Assembly (NCBI RefSeq): GCF_017742215.1 | Contig: NZ_JAGHKP010000003.1 | Location: forward strand, 430,308-494,307 | Length of the DNA: 64,000 nucleotides | Origin: Chitinophaga chungangae | GTDB taxonomy: Bacteria > Bacteroidota > Bacteroidia > Chitinophagales > Chitinophagaceae | Direction of reading: 5' to 3' | Shown here: piece after piece, positions 52,367-61,397 of the stretch | How the letters are laid out: the number at the start of each line of letters is the position of its first letter | Numbering within the stretch: position 1 is the stretch's first letter | The notes under the pieces: model-generated | The model's database searches: none | What the model saw: the letters and a program-made list of their open reading frames with translations, nothing else | Told to the model about the DNA's origin: nothing | Translations under genes and position numbers: made by a program

Positions 52367-52777
52367 ATGAAACCGAAAACCATCAAAATCGTTTACTGGG
52401 CTTCCACGATCTTTTTCGCGCTTTTCGCCATATTCGACGGCATCGGCGGCGTAACGCGCCAGCAGGCCGGGGTAGATGCGATGCAGATGCTCGGGTACCC
52501 TGTTTATTTTCTGACCATTTCCGGCGTAGCGAAATTGCTGGGAGCCGCGGCCCTTCTGCAAACGAAATATAAAACCGTGAAGGAATGGGCTTACGCGGGG
52601 TTTGCTTTTCAGTGCCTCGGGGCTTCCGTATCCTGGTCGTTCGTAGGGGCGGAAGCGTTCTTTATTATTTTCCCGCTGATCATACTGGCTATCATGAGCT
52701 TGTCTTATTATTCCTGGAAAAAATACGAACAGCTGAAAGCAAATGCGTACTTTCATGAAAACAGTTACAGCAAATGA
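52367..52777 (+). CDS. DoxX-family membrane protein
   Basis: 136 aa, four membrane segments. The DoxX-like motifs IFDGIGGVTRQQAGVDAMQMLGYPVYFL and LGAAALLQ are present. It is translationally coupled to the following SRPBCC gene by an ATGA overlap. Confidence 0.88.
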   Translation: MKPKTIKIVYWASTIFFALFAIFDGIGGVTRQQAGVDAMQMLGYPVYFLTISGVAKLLGAAALLQTKYKTVKEWAYAGFAFQCLGASVSWSFVGAEAFFIIFPLIILAIMSLSYYSWKKYEQLKANAYFHENSYSK

Positions 52778-53313
52778 ATATCCTGATCACCGTCCTGCTC
52801 GTTATCGCCGGTATTATCGCGCTGCTGCTGATCATCGGCCTTTTTTCCAGGAAAGATTACGCTATTTCCCGGGAAGTGCTCATCAATAAACCGGTTTCCG
52901 TTGTATTCGATTATGTCAAATACCTGAGGAACCAGGAGCATTATTTTAAATACGTGATGATGGACCCGGCTATGAAAAAGGAATTTGTTGGCACGGACGC
53001 CACGCCGGGATTCATTTATCACTGGGACAGTCAGCATAAAAGCGTAGGCAAAGGTTCACAGGAGATCAAACGGATCGTGGACAATGAAAAGATCGATTAT
53101 GAGGTGGTGTTCATCAAACCTTTCGAAGGCGTGCTGCAAAGCAGCCTGTATACGGCGCCCGTCGGGGAAAGCGGCACAAAAGTGACCTGGACGTCTGCCA
53201 GCCGCATGAAATACCCGATGAACCTGATGTTGTTGTTTATGAATATGGAAAATATGATCGGGAAGGATTTTGATGAGAGTTTACAGAATTTGAAGAAAGT
53301 ATTGGAGAAGTAA
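52774..53313 (+). CDS. SRPBCC-family protein with N-terminal membrane anchor
   Basis: 179 aa. An N-terminal membrane helix (ILITVLLVIAGIIALLLIIGL) is followed by a START-like SRPBCC domain (about 35-178) with the REVLINKPVSVVFDYVKYLRNQ opening. Proteins of this type bind lipid-like ligands in a hydrophobic pocket. It shares ATGA with the DoxX gene and is followed by a strong terminator. Confidence 0.88.
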   Translation: MNILITVLLVIAGIIALLLIIGLFSRKDYAISREVLINKPVSVVFDYVKYLRNQEHYFKYVMMDPAMKKEFVGTDATPGFIYHWDSQHKSVGKGSQEIKRIVDNEKIDYEVVFIKPFEGVLQSSLYTAPVGESGTKVTWTSASRMKYPMNLMLLFMNMENMIGKDFDESLQNLKKVLEK

Positions 53314-53329
53314 GTCTGAAAATATTTGA

Positions 53330-53361
53330 AAGCCGTTCCGGGAGGAGCGGCTTTTTTTTTA
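53330..53361 (+). terminator. Terminator of the DoxX-SRPBCC unit
   Basis: A 10-bp stem aagccgttcc / ggagcggctt (one G-U) with a ggga loop is followed by nine T. Confidence 0.88.
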
Positions 53362-53371
53362 GTGTTACGGA

Positions 53372-54111
53372 ATGAAGACAATTTACGCGATCATTTTAAT
53401 GGTGTGTTTTTCACTTACGGGAGCAGCACAAAAACGCCTCAATAAAATGGACGGTACGTTCATATCAAAAGAAGATGCGAAGGTTAAGCTAACCATTATC
53501 AGTGGGAAATACGTTTTGGCCGATCCCGGAAGAATGGCCACCCTGCTGCTTGATGCTGCGACACCATCACTTTCGCAAAAGTACGTTACGACAGCGACGG
53601 GTTGCTCATATTCAACAGCGACCCTTCCCTGAACCCTATTTTTGTTAATATGGAAGTGACCGAAAAGAAAAAACAAGGCGTCGATTCTGTGTTTTTCGAG
53701 ATCACTAATCCCGTTGAACAGGCCTATGGAAAATATAACCCCGCCGGCGGCGATCTGATTTACACGCTTCTTGTTCAGCCGGTTTCAAACAGCCTGGATT
53801 ACTTCAAAGAAAATAACCTTCCATTTACCGGCCGGCGGATACGTTTTTATAATCCTTCAAAGGTGGACGTCTTCAGTTTTTTGATCACGATTGTGCCGAA
53901 ACGTTCTATACCCGTTAAGAATATTGCTGTCAGGGAATTGTATACGATGGAATATCACGTGAAAAACAAAGGGTCGAATTATTTTGAGATCAATATGCCT
54001 CAGCTTAATTATGGTTATATCAGTTACAAAAGGCTGAAAGAGGATTCTGCTAAAATAACGGCCCCGGATACGATTGTTTGGGATGGGGTGACTTTTGTAA
54101 GGGAAAATTAA
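53372..54111 (+). pseudogene. Secreted protein with a single-base frameshift
   Basis: Two overlapping frames read as one protein. The first (from ATG 53372) has a signal peptide (SLTGAAQ) and runs sensibly to about codon 68 (GKYVLADPGRMATLLLDA). The second frame continues with CDTITFAKVRYDSDGLLIFNSD, begins right after a TGA at about 53549-53551 and runs to 54111. The shift is best explained by loss of one base near 53555-53560. The joined product would be about 247 aa, beta-rich and periplasmic. No family is recognised. It could be a real pseudogene or an assembly error. Confidence 0.7.
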
Positions 54112-54308
54112 CCCCCAGATGAGAAAGTCGGGTTTGTTTCAAAACCGATCATTTTTTGTTATTAGATGTTTCAAATACACTTTCGATTTGTTAATTATTT
54201 CTTCATTTGGATTTTATTTCCATAAATTTACTCCCGTTCCCGTAATGCAGCAGGCCGCTACTTTTTATTCATCAAACTCACGTCTAACACCCTAAAACCA
54301 CTCTACCC

Positions 54309-55313
54309 ATGAGATCACTATTTGTTGTGACCGCACTATTGATGGCATTGTCGTGCAAAAGAGACAGCCAGCCGGTATCGCCCTCCCCCGGAGAACTCAA
54401 CACCCGATCCGTTGTGGACGCCGCCGAAGCGACCAAAAAAGAGATCATTATCTGCGATCAGAAAAATGCCCGCATCATTATGGTAGACGTTGCCAACGGC
54501 AACGCCATCACCTGGGAATGGAAGGCCAACGCCTCCTATGCCATGATCCGCAGCGGCGCGCAGGGCTGGTTTTCCAACCTGAGCGAAGCCAAACTGGTGT
54601 ATAATAACAATTACATCCTTGCCACCGCGTCCGGCGGTGGCGTGGCGCTGATCAATATCAGCTCCAAAAAGGCCATCTGGTACGACTATGCGGGAGGCAA
54701 CACCCATTCCGCCGAGCTGCTGCCAAACGGCAATATCGTAACGGCTTCCAGCACGGGAGGTTACCTGAAGATCTTCGTGACCGATTCCTATATCAACGAC
54801 GAATCCGCCCAAACCGGGCCCATCGCTTTCCCGGACGTGCACAACGTGGTGTGGGACCATGCGCGCCAGCAGCTTTACGCGGCCGGTAAAAACATCATCC
54901 GCGTATATTCCTACAACAACAGCTGCTACAGCCCGGCCCTTACCCTCAAAAAAACCTGGACGATGCCCGAAGGCAACGCCCATGATCTTTTCCCCGTGCA
55001 CGGCAGCACAACGGACCTTTGGCTGACCAACTCGGGGCACATCTATAAGTTTAACGTAGTAACAGGCGCCTTCACCCTGCAAAAAACACAGTCCGCCGTG
55101 AAGGCCGTTACCTCCGGTCCTTCGGGCTATGCTACCATCCTCGCCCGCGCAACGGGCGTTGGCGGAGAAACCTGGAGAACAGACCAGATCATCGACATTG
55201 CGGGCGCCGTGGTGTATAAAAACACTTCGCTCGGCCTGTACAAAGCGCGCTGGAGACTGATCAACCTCTTCAGCTACCCGGCTAACGACGGTTTCCACGA
55301 GTGCACGCACTAA
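54309..55313 (+). CDS. DUF6528-type beta-propeller lipoprotein
   Basis: 334 aa. Lipobox LMALSC (Cys near 16) leads into repeated WD/PQQ-like blades: EIIICDQKNARIIMVDV, TWEWKANAS, GGVALINISSKKAIWYDYAGG, AELLPNGNIVTASS, HNVVWDHARQQLYAAG. It matches the DUF6528 beta-propeller layout. Outer-membrane or periplasmic; binding partner unknown. It is monocistronic between intergenic DNA and a terminator. Confidence 0.82.
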   Translation: MRSLFVVTALLMALSCKRDSQPVSPSPGELNTRSVVDAAEATKKEIIICDQKNARIIMVDVANGNAITWEWKANASYAMIRSGAQGWFSNLSEAKLVYNNNYILATASGGGVALINISSKKAIWYDYAGGNTHSAELLPNGNIVTASSTGGYLKIFVTDSYINDESAQTGPIAFPDVHNVVWDHARQQLYAAGKNIIRVYSYNNSCYSPALTLKKTWTMPEGNAHDLFPVHGSTTDLWLTNSGHIYKFNVVTGAFTLQKTQSAVKAVTSGPSGYATILARATGVGGETWRTDQIIDIAGAVVYKNTSLGLYKARWRLINLFSYPANDGFHECTH

Positions 55314-55349
55314 AGACCGCAAAAATTGCTGCTATATTACGCGTAACAA

Positions 55350-55381
55350 AAAGTCCCGGCGAAGGCCGGGATCTTTTTTTA
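55350..55381. terminator. Terminator between the propeller gene and the hypothetical cassette
   Basis: The stem tcccggc / gccggga with a gaag loop is followed by tcttttttt. Confidence 0.85.
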
Positions 55382-55405
55382 TAGATGATCTGCGGTATCA
55401 TTACA

Positions 55406-56137
55406 TCAAAGCACTTTTACCGGGATGCTTTTTTCGTCGGTATCACCTTCAGGATTCACCGCCAGAACGGTCACCTTTCCTTCGCCGGGTTTTTCCGCGA
55501 GATAGACCACTCGGTCGTTTTCCTGCAGGATCTCCCCGTTGTCCGTGGTAAACCGGTACCACAAGGGCCGCTGCACCGGGTCTTCCGCGCGAAGGTTCAG
55601 CACGGTGGCCCGGCCCGCCGGCATTTCACGCAGTTCCGCTTCGAACTGCAATATTTCCGGCCTGGTTTTGCCGTTGCCGGCGTGTTGTTTCCGGGTGAAA
55701 AGATTATCCACGTCAAACGCCAGCTGCTCTGTCCGCACCGTTTCGCGGCCGATGCTGTTGAGCATCACGATCATGTTTGCGCGGATAAAAAGCATATTTC
55801 GCATTTCGTCAGACGGCCCGGTGTACGCCACATCGCCCAGCAGCGCCATTTTATCGGGTACCGCGGGCAGCTGCAGGATCATATGTTCCTGCAACAATCC
55901 CCGGAAACCGGCCTGCGCTTCTTTCCACGAGGCAGTTGGGATCACGTCTATTTTCACCATCGCGTTTTTTTCCTGGTGCCGCCAGTAATATTCCAGTATG
56001 GGATATTCCTTGAAATGCTGGTTGGCCTTGGCTTCCGCCAGCACCCATCCGGGCAGTTCCTTTCCGCCCAGCGCAAATTGCCAGATGAAAAGGTTTTTGG
56101 TGACGTTCCATTTTTCAGGATGATATGCTGATGTCAT
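55406..56137 (-). CDS. Protein of unknown function, partner of the transglutaminase-like gene
   Basis: 243 aa, no signal peptide or membrane segment. The N-terminal half is helical and Trp-rich (YHPEKWNVTKNLFIWQFALGG). The last about 75 residues look like a beta-sandwich (FEAELREMPAGRATVLNLRAED, RFTTDNGEILQENDRVVYL, GKVTVLAVNPEGD), as in Ig-like domains. It starts 18 bp after the transglutaminase-like gene on the same strand, so the two are probably co-transcribed. I do not recognise a family. Confidence 0.55.
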   Translation of the reverse strand: MTSAYHPEKWNVTKNLFIWQFALGGKELPGWVLAEAKANQHFKEYPILEYYWRHQEKNAMVKIDVIPTASWKEAQAGFRGLLQEHMILQLPAVPDKMALLGDVAYTGPSDEMRNMLFIRANMIVMLNSIGRETVRTEQLAFDVDNLFTRKQHAGNGKTRPEILQFEAELREMPAGRATVLNLRAEDPVQRPLWYRFTTDNGEILQENDRVVYLAEKPGEGKVTVLAVNPEGDTDEKSIPVKVL

Positions 56138-56155
56138 GTTGATGCGGTTTTAAGT

Positions 56156-57368
56156 TTAAATGAGTGCTCTTCTTTTTCTTGTAGCGGGCGCGGGATTGCA
56201 ATTGCCGCATCCGCCGGGCGTGTTGGGCGATAGCCGGAGCCGGTAACCCAGGCTGCTGCAATCGCCGAACACCATGTTGGTGGCAAGCACCGGCGAATGC
56301 GGCGCGCTGTCCGGCGCTGCGTCCGCATCCAGTTGCAGGCATGCGTCGAACACCGCTTCGGAAGCCGTGCAGGCGCCTTTCCAGGCTACTTCGTGGTAGG
56401 AGAATGAAGTGCCGCCCCAGTTGCTGCAGCCGGGGTACCACGCGCCGTAACCGACGGCGATAAACGGGTTTAGCTGAAAGCCATATTCCATGCGGCTTTG
56501 CCAGAGATCGCAGCCGAGAATATTGGCGAAGGTGGAAAGGATCGTGGCGCAGTCTGTACAATTCACCAGCTCGCCGTTGCCGGGCCCGCCGCGCAGCAAT
56601 TCAAGGAATTTGGTACAGTCGAAACTGCCGATCGCATAATGCGTAGCGCCGCCGCCGGGACAATCATACCGCATAGTGCCCGGCCCCAGCGCGTACACGC
56701 GTTCGGTTACTTTAGTAGCGGCCTGGTCTATATCCCCGGAAAGAACGCCCCAGTCGCAGGCGTAATCGAGCACTTCCGTCCAGGGCAATTGCGTGCTGCC
56801 CGCGGTTTGCACCCAGGGAAGGGTAGGCGTGCGAAGGACAACATAAATACGGTGAGCGGTATGGCGAAGTTCCTGCCAAGGATCGCGGGCATTCAGCCTG
56901 TATTGCCAGCGCCATTCTGTGGTGCGTTTGCTTACGCCCGCGTTGGCGAGGTTGGTGTTGATGAGGGAGAAAGGAACGAAGCCGGAATCGCCCGCCGACA
57001 GGTCTACCCATCTTTCCTGCACTTCTCCGAGCACGTTCCCGGCAATGGCCTTCACAAACAGCCGGATAAGCTTCACGATAACGCCCGCGCAGCCGCCCCG
57101 GCCGGGAGGATCGGTAACCGCGTCGAGCGCGCACCTGTATGCGGCGGACCTCGGGGTCCGTGCTCTGAAACCTTGCCTGGATGGTAACGGTGTTGCCGTT
57201 CGTGTCCGCAATGCTGTATGCGGCAGGAGAATCTTCAGGGTTCACGCTTACCCCTTCGGTCCATTCGGGAACATTCACTGTTTGCGTGGCGTTCCTGCGG
57301 ATGGTCAGCGCGTCGGTATTGCACGAGCCTGCGCTGTGGTTGAACTTGATCGCTTTGAGGGATATCAT
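56156..57368 (-). pseudogene. Transglutaminase-like protein with a frameshift
   Basis: Two overlapping minus-strand frames make one protein of about 404 aa. The N-terminal frame (from 57368; SLKAIKFNHSAGSCNTD, then SPAAYSIADTNGNTVTIQARF) is a beta-sandwich-like region. After RRIQVR near 57130 the sense continues in the other frame as LDAVTDPPGRGG. Deleting one base of the CGCGCG tract at 57124-57136 would restore the frame. The C-terminal part shows a transglutaminase-like triad: the Cys of VNCTDCATILSTFANILG (about 56558-56560), the His of SYHEVAW (about 56393-56395) and the Asp of VFDACLQLD (about 56345-56347). It has many cysteines. No signal peptide. Confidence 0.55.
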
Positions 57369-57479
57369 AACAAACGGGATTAACTTAATGCGAAGGTCCC
57401 GCTTTTACCAAATACGCAGCCGCGTATTTATACCTGATTTAACCGCATATGATATTTGTCGATGCCTTCCGCGAACCCG

Positions 57480-57992
57480 TTAATTCTTCCCATTCACATT
57501 ATAAAAGTTATAATCCGTCATCGGCGCATCGGTGAACCCGAGGTTGCGCCCGATGGTCGTGATCTGCCCGCGGTGATATGTGCTGTGCGTTACAGCGTGG
57601 ATGATGTATTCGAAATTCGGGAAGTCTGACTGGAACCAGGGGCTTACGATCAACGTGGTGCCAAGCACGGCGTCGGCGTTCAGGGTGCGGATAAAGCCCG
57701 CCATTTCCCGCGACTGTTCAAGAATGCCGCTGTAAGTGTCTTCCAGCGTGCCGGTGTATTCGTCGTAAGTTTGCGCTTCTTCTTTACGGAGTATCGACAG
57801 CCAGTAACGCTGCGTCTGCCAGATATGCACCAGCGTTTTCTGGATGCTGGGAAAGCTGGACGGCACTTCCCGGCCTACCACTTCTTCGGGCTTGGTGCGC
57901 AGCCAGTTTACCAGGCGCTCGTTGGCCCAGAGATTGTAATCCGCATAGTTCTGCACTAAATAAACCATGGGGGAAACTGTTGTCTGTTGCAT
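57480..57992 (-). CDS. DinB-family protein
   Basis: 170 aa. A four-helix DinB/YfiT fold with YNLWANERLVNWL, SIQKTLVHIWQTQRYWL and HAVTHSTYHRGQIT, which supplies the His residues of the metal site. Members often act as metal-dependent thiol transferases, but most are uncharacterised. Cytosolic. The next in-frame Met, at residue 9, is an alternative start. Confidence 0.9.
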   Translation of the reverse strand: MQQTTVSPMVYLVQNYADYNLWANERLVNWLRTKPEEVVGREVPSSFPSIQKTLVHIWQTQRYWLSILRKEEAQTYDEYTGTLEDTYSGILEQSREMAGFIRTLNADAVLGTTLIVSPWFQSDFPNFEYIIHAVTHSTYHRGQITTIGRNLGFTDAPMTDYNFYNVNGKN

Positions 57993-58084
57993 GATGTCAG
58001 GTTTTATGGTACAAATAAAATATGGGCTTATGACAGCAGTATGTCAGGAGGTTAACCGGCTTGAAAAAATAATTTTCATCCGCT

Positions 58085-58828
58085 TTATTCCAGCTTCAAC
58101 GTCTTCCGCATCCCGGTCATCATTTCATACAATTCCCCCACCGGTACGGCCTTTTTTGCGCGCTGGCCTTCCGCCCTTTCCTGCCGCAGCCAAAGGGCGG
58201 GAGTGAAGAGGTAGGACCTTTCAGGCCCCAGTTTCGCCACGTCTTTTTCCCATCCTTCCCAACGCTGGCCTTCGTAAAAACCTTTTACGTCGCCGCTGAA
58301 GCAGAAAAGCAGGAAATCGGTATAACTGATCTCCAGGTCTTCCCACTGCAGGTTGTCCGGCGCGAGGTAAAACACGTTGCCCTGGTTGAAACCGAACTTG
58401 CCGCCGTTGATGGCGAAGAACCCGCCGATGGCATCGTCCGCGACTAACAGGAAAAGCGGCCTTTCGCCGGCTTCCCTGAAGGATTTCCCGCGGTTCCAGT
58501 CTGGCAGCGAACGTTTGAATTTCGCATGGCCGGAGCCGAGTACGCGTATCCAGCCGCCGTCTATCAAAATGCCGCCGGTGTTGTAAATTATTGCGCCCAT
58601 GGGCGAACGGGTGGTCACCTGCGTGGTGTAAAGCGCTTTGGCGGATTTTGACGTGTCTGCCGGGAATACCTGTACTTTGTTCGTTGCGGAATCAATCCAG
58701 CCTTTTATGACCGGCCAGGCGGGATCGTCTTTAACGAGCAGCGAATCCAGCGGGCGCATATGGAATTGCTGCGCATGGGCGGCGATGGAAAAGAAGAAAA
58801 ACAGGAAGAGGAACGGCAGTTTTTGCAT
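58085..58828 (-). CDS. DUF2625 secreted protein
   Basis: 247 aa from ATG at 58826-58828. A strong signal peptide (Phe-rich, IAAHAQ) is followed by the DUF2625 signature: ALYTTQVTTRSPMGAIIYNTGG, ILIDGGWIRVLGSGH, RSLPDWNRGKSF, GGFFAINGG and GNVFYLAPDNLQWEDL. Function is unknown. Known DUF2625 proteins are usually cytosolic, so the signal peptide is notable. Confidence 0.9.
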   Translation of the reverse strand: MQKLPFLFLFFFFSIAAHAQQFHMRPLDSLLVKDDPAWPVIKGWIDSATNKVQVFPADTSKSAKALYTTQVTTRSPMGAIIYNTGGILIDGGWIRVLGSGHAKFKRSLPDWNRGKSFREAGERPLFLLVADDAIGGFFAINGGKFGFNQGNVFYLAPDNLQWEDLEISYTDFLLFCFSGDVKGFYEGQRWEGWEKDVAKLGPERSYLFTPALWLRQERAEGQRAKKAVPVGELYEMMTGMRKTLKLE

Positions 58829-58865
58829 AATGTAACAGGTTGCCGCTAAAGTAATCAAAAAAAGA

Positions 58866-58899
58866 AAAACCGGCCCGCAATGCATGGAGCCGGTTTTGT
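58866..58899 (-). terminator. Terminator after the choice-of-anchor I gene
   Basis: The stem aaaaccggc / gccggtttt has an A-rich plus strand on its left side, giving a T-run on the minus strand. Confidence 0.7.
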
Positions 58900-58920
58900 T
58901 GTATGACTACCAGGGAACGC

Positions 58921-60432
58921 CTAGTTTTTGGGAGCGTAGATCTTGATCACGCCATCGTCTTCGCTGCTTACGATCAGCAGGCTCTTTTTATTGGGACTGT
59001 TCTTCGCGTCCACGAACAGCACGCCTTCCGGCGCGTCGCCGGATTTCAGGATCTTCAGGAAAACGGGCGCGGTGGGATTGGTCACATCATATACCGCTAC
59101 TGCATCTACTCTTTCCATGCCAACGAACGCGATGTTTTTGTTGCCCATCGTGCCGAGGGTGATGCCTTCCGGTTCAATGCTTTTGTCGTCGCTGCGGCCG
59201 TCGTCGTAAAAACCGGCTTCTTTCACTTTCACGTCGAGCTCATTTTTGCTGTCGAACATTTGTGCGCCGGTGTTGCCGTTCCATACGGAGAAAGAACGCG
59301 CGCCGAAAGAGTAGAGCGATTCGTACAAGCCGTCCGCATTAGCGTCGCCAAGAGTTTTGGTAACGTTCAGGCGGCCCAGGGAAGCGTCTGCTTTCAATGC
59401 GGCGGCGTCGGGGAACGCGGTAGGGTCCAGCGAAAGGTTTTTCACCCTTTCGGCTTCGGTGATCGCATCGTATTCACGGGCGTCGCCTTCGTTGACGGTG
59501 AACAGGTGAGGGATGCCCGTGCCGTTCTGCAATACCGCGATGGCGTCCGGCATGTAAATGCCTTTCACCGGCGATTTTTTGAAGGTGATGCCGCCGTCTT
59601 TGTCGGAAAGATCGGTAGCGTTGGCGTCGGTGTTATAATCTTTGAAACCAAGGGGGAAGATGTCTGTAATGGTTTTGGTTTCCAGGTTGATCTTCGCGAT
59701 GGCGTTGTTTTCCTGCAGGGTAACCCAGGCGGTTTTGGAATCGGGCGCCACGGCAATGTATTCCGGCTCGATGTCCTGCGCGAAAGTTGCGTTGGGACCG
59801 AATATACGGAGCCCTTTCTGCTGCAACGCCGCCCGCTGGCTGGCGAAACCGCTGAAATCCAGGTTTTGCACGCTGTAATTGTTGTCTATGCTGATAACGG
59901 ATACAGAACCTGCGGGGTCTACGGAATAATCGCTTTTCGGTTCGCCTTCGTTGGCGGTGAGAATGAATTTTCCATCGGGGGAAAACGTTACCATGTCTGG
60001 CAAAGCGCCGGTAGCGATGGTTTTGATCACGCTGAGGTTTTCGGTGTTGTATACCGTCACGCGGCCTGCGGCCTGTTTGTCCGTTGCCTCGATGGCGGCG
60101 GCCAGTTTACCGCTGTGTACGGAAAGACTGTTCACCGCACCGGCATTGGTCAGGATGTCTTTGTTCAGGTCTGCGGGGTGAGCGGGGTCGGAAAGGTCGA
60201 GTACTTTAATGGCGTTGTAAGTTTCTTCGTTTTTTACCACGAACAGGCGTTTGGTGATGGGGTCGTAAGCGCTGATCTCGGCTGCGCCGGTCTCACCGAT
60301 GTCGATGGTGCCGATCTCTTCGAAGGAAGACGGGTCTTCCATGGTTTCAGGGTCGTTAACGTCGTTTTTGGAACAGGCGGCAAAAGCGATCATGGCCGCA
60401 AGCGGCAACAGGTACTTGTTTTTCATTCGCAT
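58921..60432 (-). CDS. Choice-of-anchor I family beta-propeller lipoprotein
   Basis: 503 aa (a start two codons later is equally possible). Lipobox AFAACS near residue 20. The choice-of-anchor I pattern is clear: EISAYDPITKRLFVVKNE, GALPDMVTFSPDGKFILTANEGEP, DIEPEYIAVAPDSKTAWVTLQENNAIAKIN, NEGDAREYD, SFGARSFSVWNG and ADAPEGVLFV-like GDAPEGVLFVDA. It is a seven-bladed surface or periplasmic protein, sometimes linked to phosphatases; here it has no phosphatase domain. Confidence 0.92.
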   Translation of the reverse strand: MRMKNKYLLPLAAMIAFAACSKNDVNDPETMEDPSSFEEIGTIDIGETGAAEISAYDPITKRLFVVKNEETYNAIKVLDLSDPAHPADLNKDILTNAGAVNSLSVHSGKLAAAIEATDKQAAGRVTVYNTENLSVIKTIATGALPDMVTFSPDGKFILTANEGEPKSDYSVDPAGSVSVISIDNNYSVQNLDFSGFASQRAALQQKGLRIFGPNATFAQDIEPEYIAVAPDSKTAWVTLQENNAIAKINLETKTITDIFPLGFKDYNTDANATDLSDKDGGITFKKSPVKGIYMPDAIAVLQNGTGIPHLFTVNEGDAREYDAITEAERVKNLSLDPTAFPDAAALKADASLGRLNVTKTLGDANADGLYESLYSFGARSFSVWNGNTGAQMFDSKNELDVKVKEAGFYDDGRSDDKSIEPEGITLGTMGNKNIAFVGMERVDAVAVYDVTNPTAPVFLKILKSGDAPEGVLFVDAKNSPNKKSLLIVSSEDDGVIKIYAPKN

Positions 60433-60539
60433 GTGTCAATATAGGTTTTAGATGGCGCAAGAGTAGAAAAGGGATGTAAACGTTGTGTGAAGCGCAGGTT
60501 ATGATTTTGTTATTTATCTTTATTGAAACGAACAGAACC

Positions 60540-61397
60540 ATGCTGAAGCGACTTTTTATCCTGGCTAACTTAACCATATGCAGCCTGGCGGTTTTCAGCC
60601 AGGTGCCCATCCAGGTGATGGAATCGGGGCACATTACGATCAAGGCGAAAGTAGATGGGGTGGAAGGGAATTTTATCCTCGACACCGGCGCGGGCCTTAC
60701 GGTATTCACGAAGAAGTTTTTTGAGAAGATACCGCATAAATCCCCGGTAGACGGTGGTTTTACGGCGCATCGCGCTACGGGCGAGCGGCTGGATATCGAT
60801 CTTTACAAAGTCTACGATTTCCAGCTGGGGGCTTTGCATAAGTCGGAAGACGAAGTAAGTTTCCTCGACATCAATCTCGGCGGCCTCGACGGTATTCTTT
60901 CACTGAAACTATTCGAACAGCAGCCTTTCACGATCGATTTCACCAAAAAAGAACTGGTGCTGGAAACGGAACGTTCCTTGTCCAACGCGAGAATGTCCGG
61001 CGAGCGTATTCCCTTACAACTGGAGCAGTCGCGCGGCAAAGCGCTGGACATATTCGCGTATTTCAGGGTGAACGATTCGCTGACGCTGCAGCTGTGCCTG
61101 GACAGCGGGGCGGGTAAAGACGTGTACCGTTTCAATTCAAAATACCTGCAAAAGCTCGGGCTGAAAGCGATCGATTCCACCGAACGAAAAAGCGAGATCA
61201 ATACTTCTTTTGTTTCCAAAACCTACCGCGCCAACGTGGCAAAACTCGCGGCGGAAAGATCGCCGTCGATTGCGGTTACCGCATTCCGTGCGCAGTTCGT
61301 GGACGGGCTGATCTACGACGGCATCATGTGGATCAACTGGCTGGGATCGCGCATCACCGTGGACATCCCGGGAAAGGAACTGGTAGTGGTGAAATGA
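60540..61397 (+). CDS. Secreted bilobal aspartyl protease (retropepsin-like)
   Basis: 285 aa from ATG 60540, which gives a signal peptide (LAVFSQ). Two catalytic motifs are present in one chain, ILDTGAG (D48) and CLDSGAG (D188), so it resembles a fused retropepsin/pepsin-like enzyme. The GLDGILSLKLF segment is the hydrophobic-hydrophobic-Gly of the first lobe. Periplasmic; substrate unknown. Its TGA abuts the stop of the convergent phosphotriesterase-like gene (TGATCA). Confidence 0.87.
   Translation: MLKRLFILANLTICSLAVFSQVPIQVMESGHITIKAKVDGVEGNFILDTGAGLTVFTKKFFEKIPHKSPVDGGFTAHRATGERLDIDLYKVYDFQLGALHKSEDEVSFLDINLGGLDGILSLKLFEQQPFTIDFTKKELVLETERSLSNARMSGERIPLQLEQSRGKALDIFAYFRVNDSLTLQLCLDSGAGKDVYRFNSKYLQKLGLKAIDSTERKSEINTSFVSKTYRANVAKLAAERSPSIAVTAFRAQFVDGLIYDGIMWINWLGSRITVDIPGKELVVVK

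Noticed and set aside
58903..60444. 513-codon plus-strand frame opposite the choice-of-anchor I gene
   Set aside because: It is rich in Phe, Val and Gly with no known motif, while the opposite strand encodes a full lipoprotein with family motifs.
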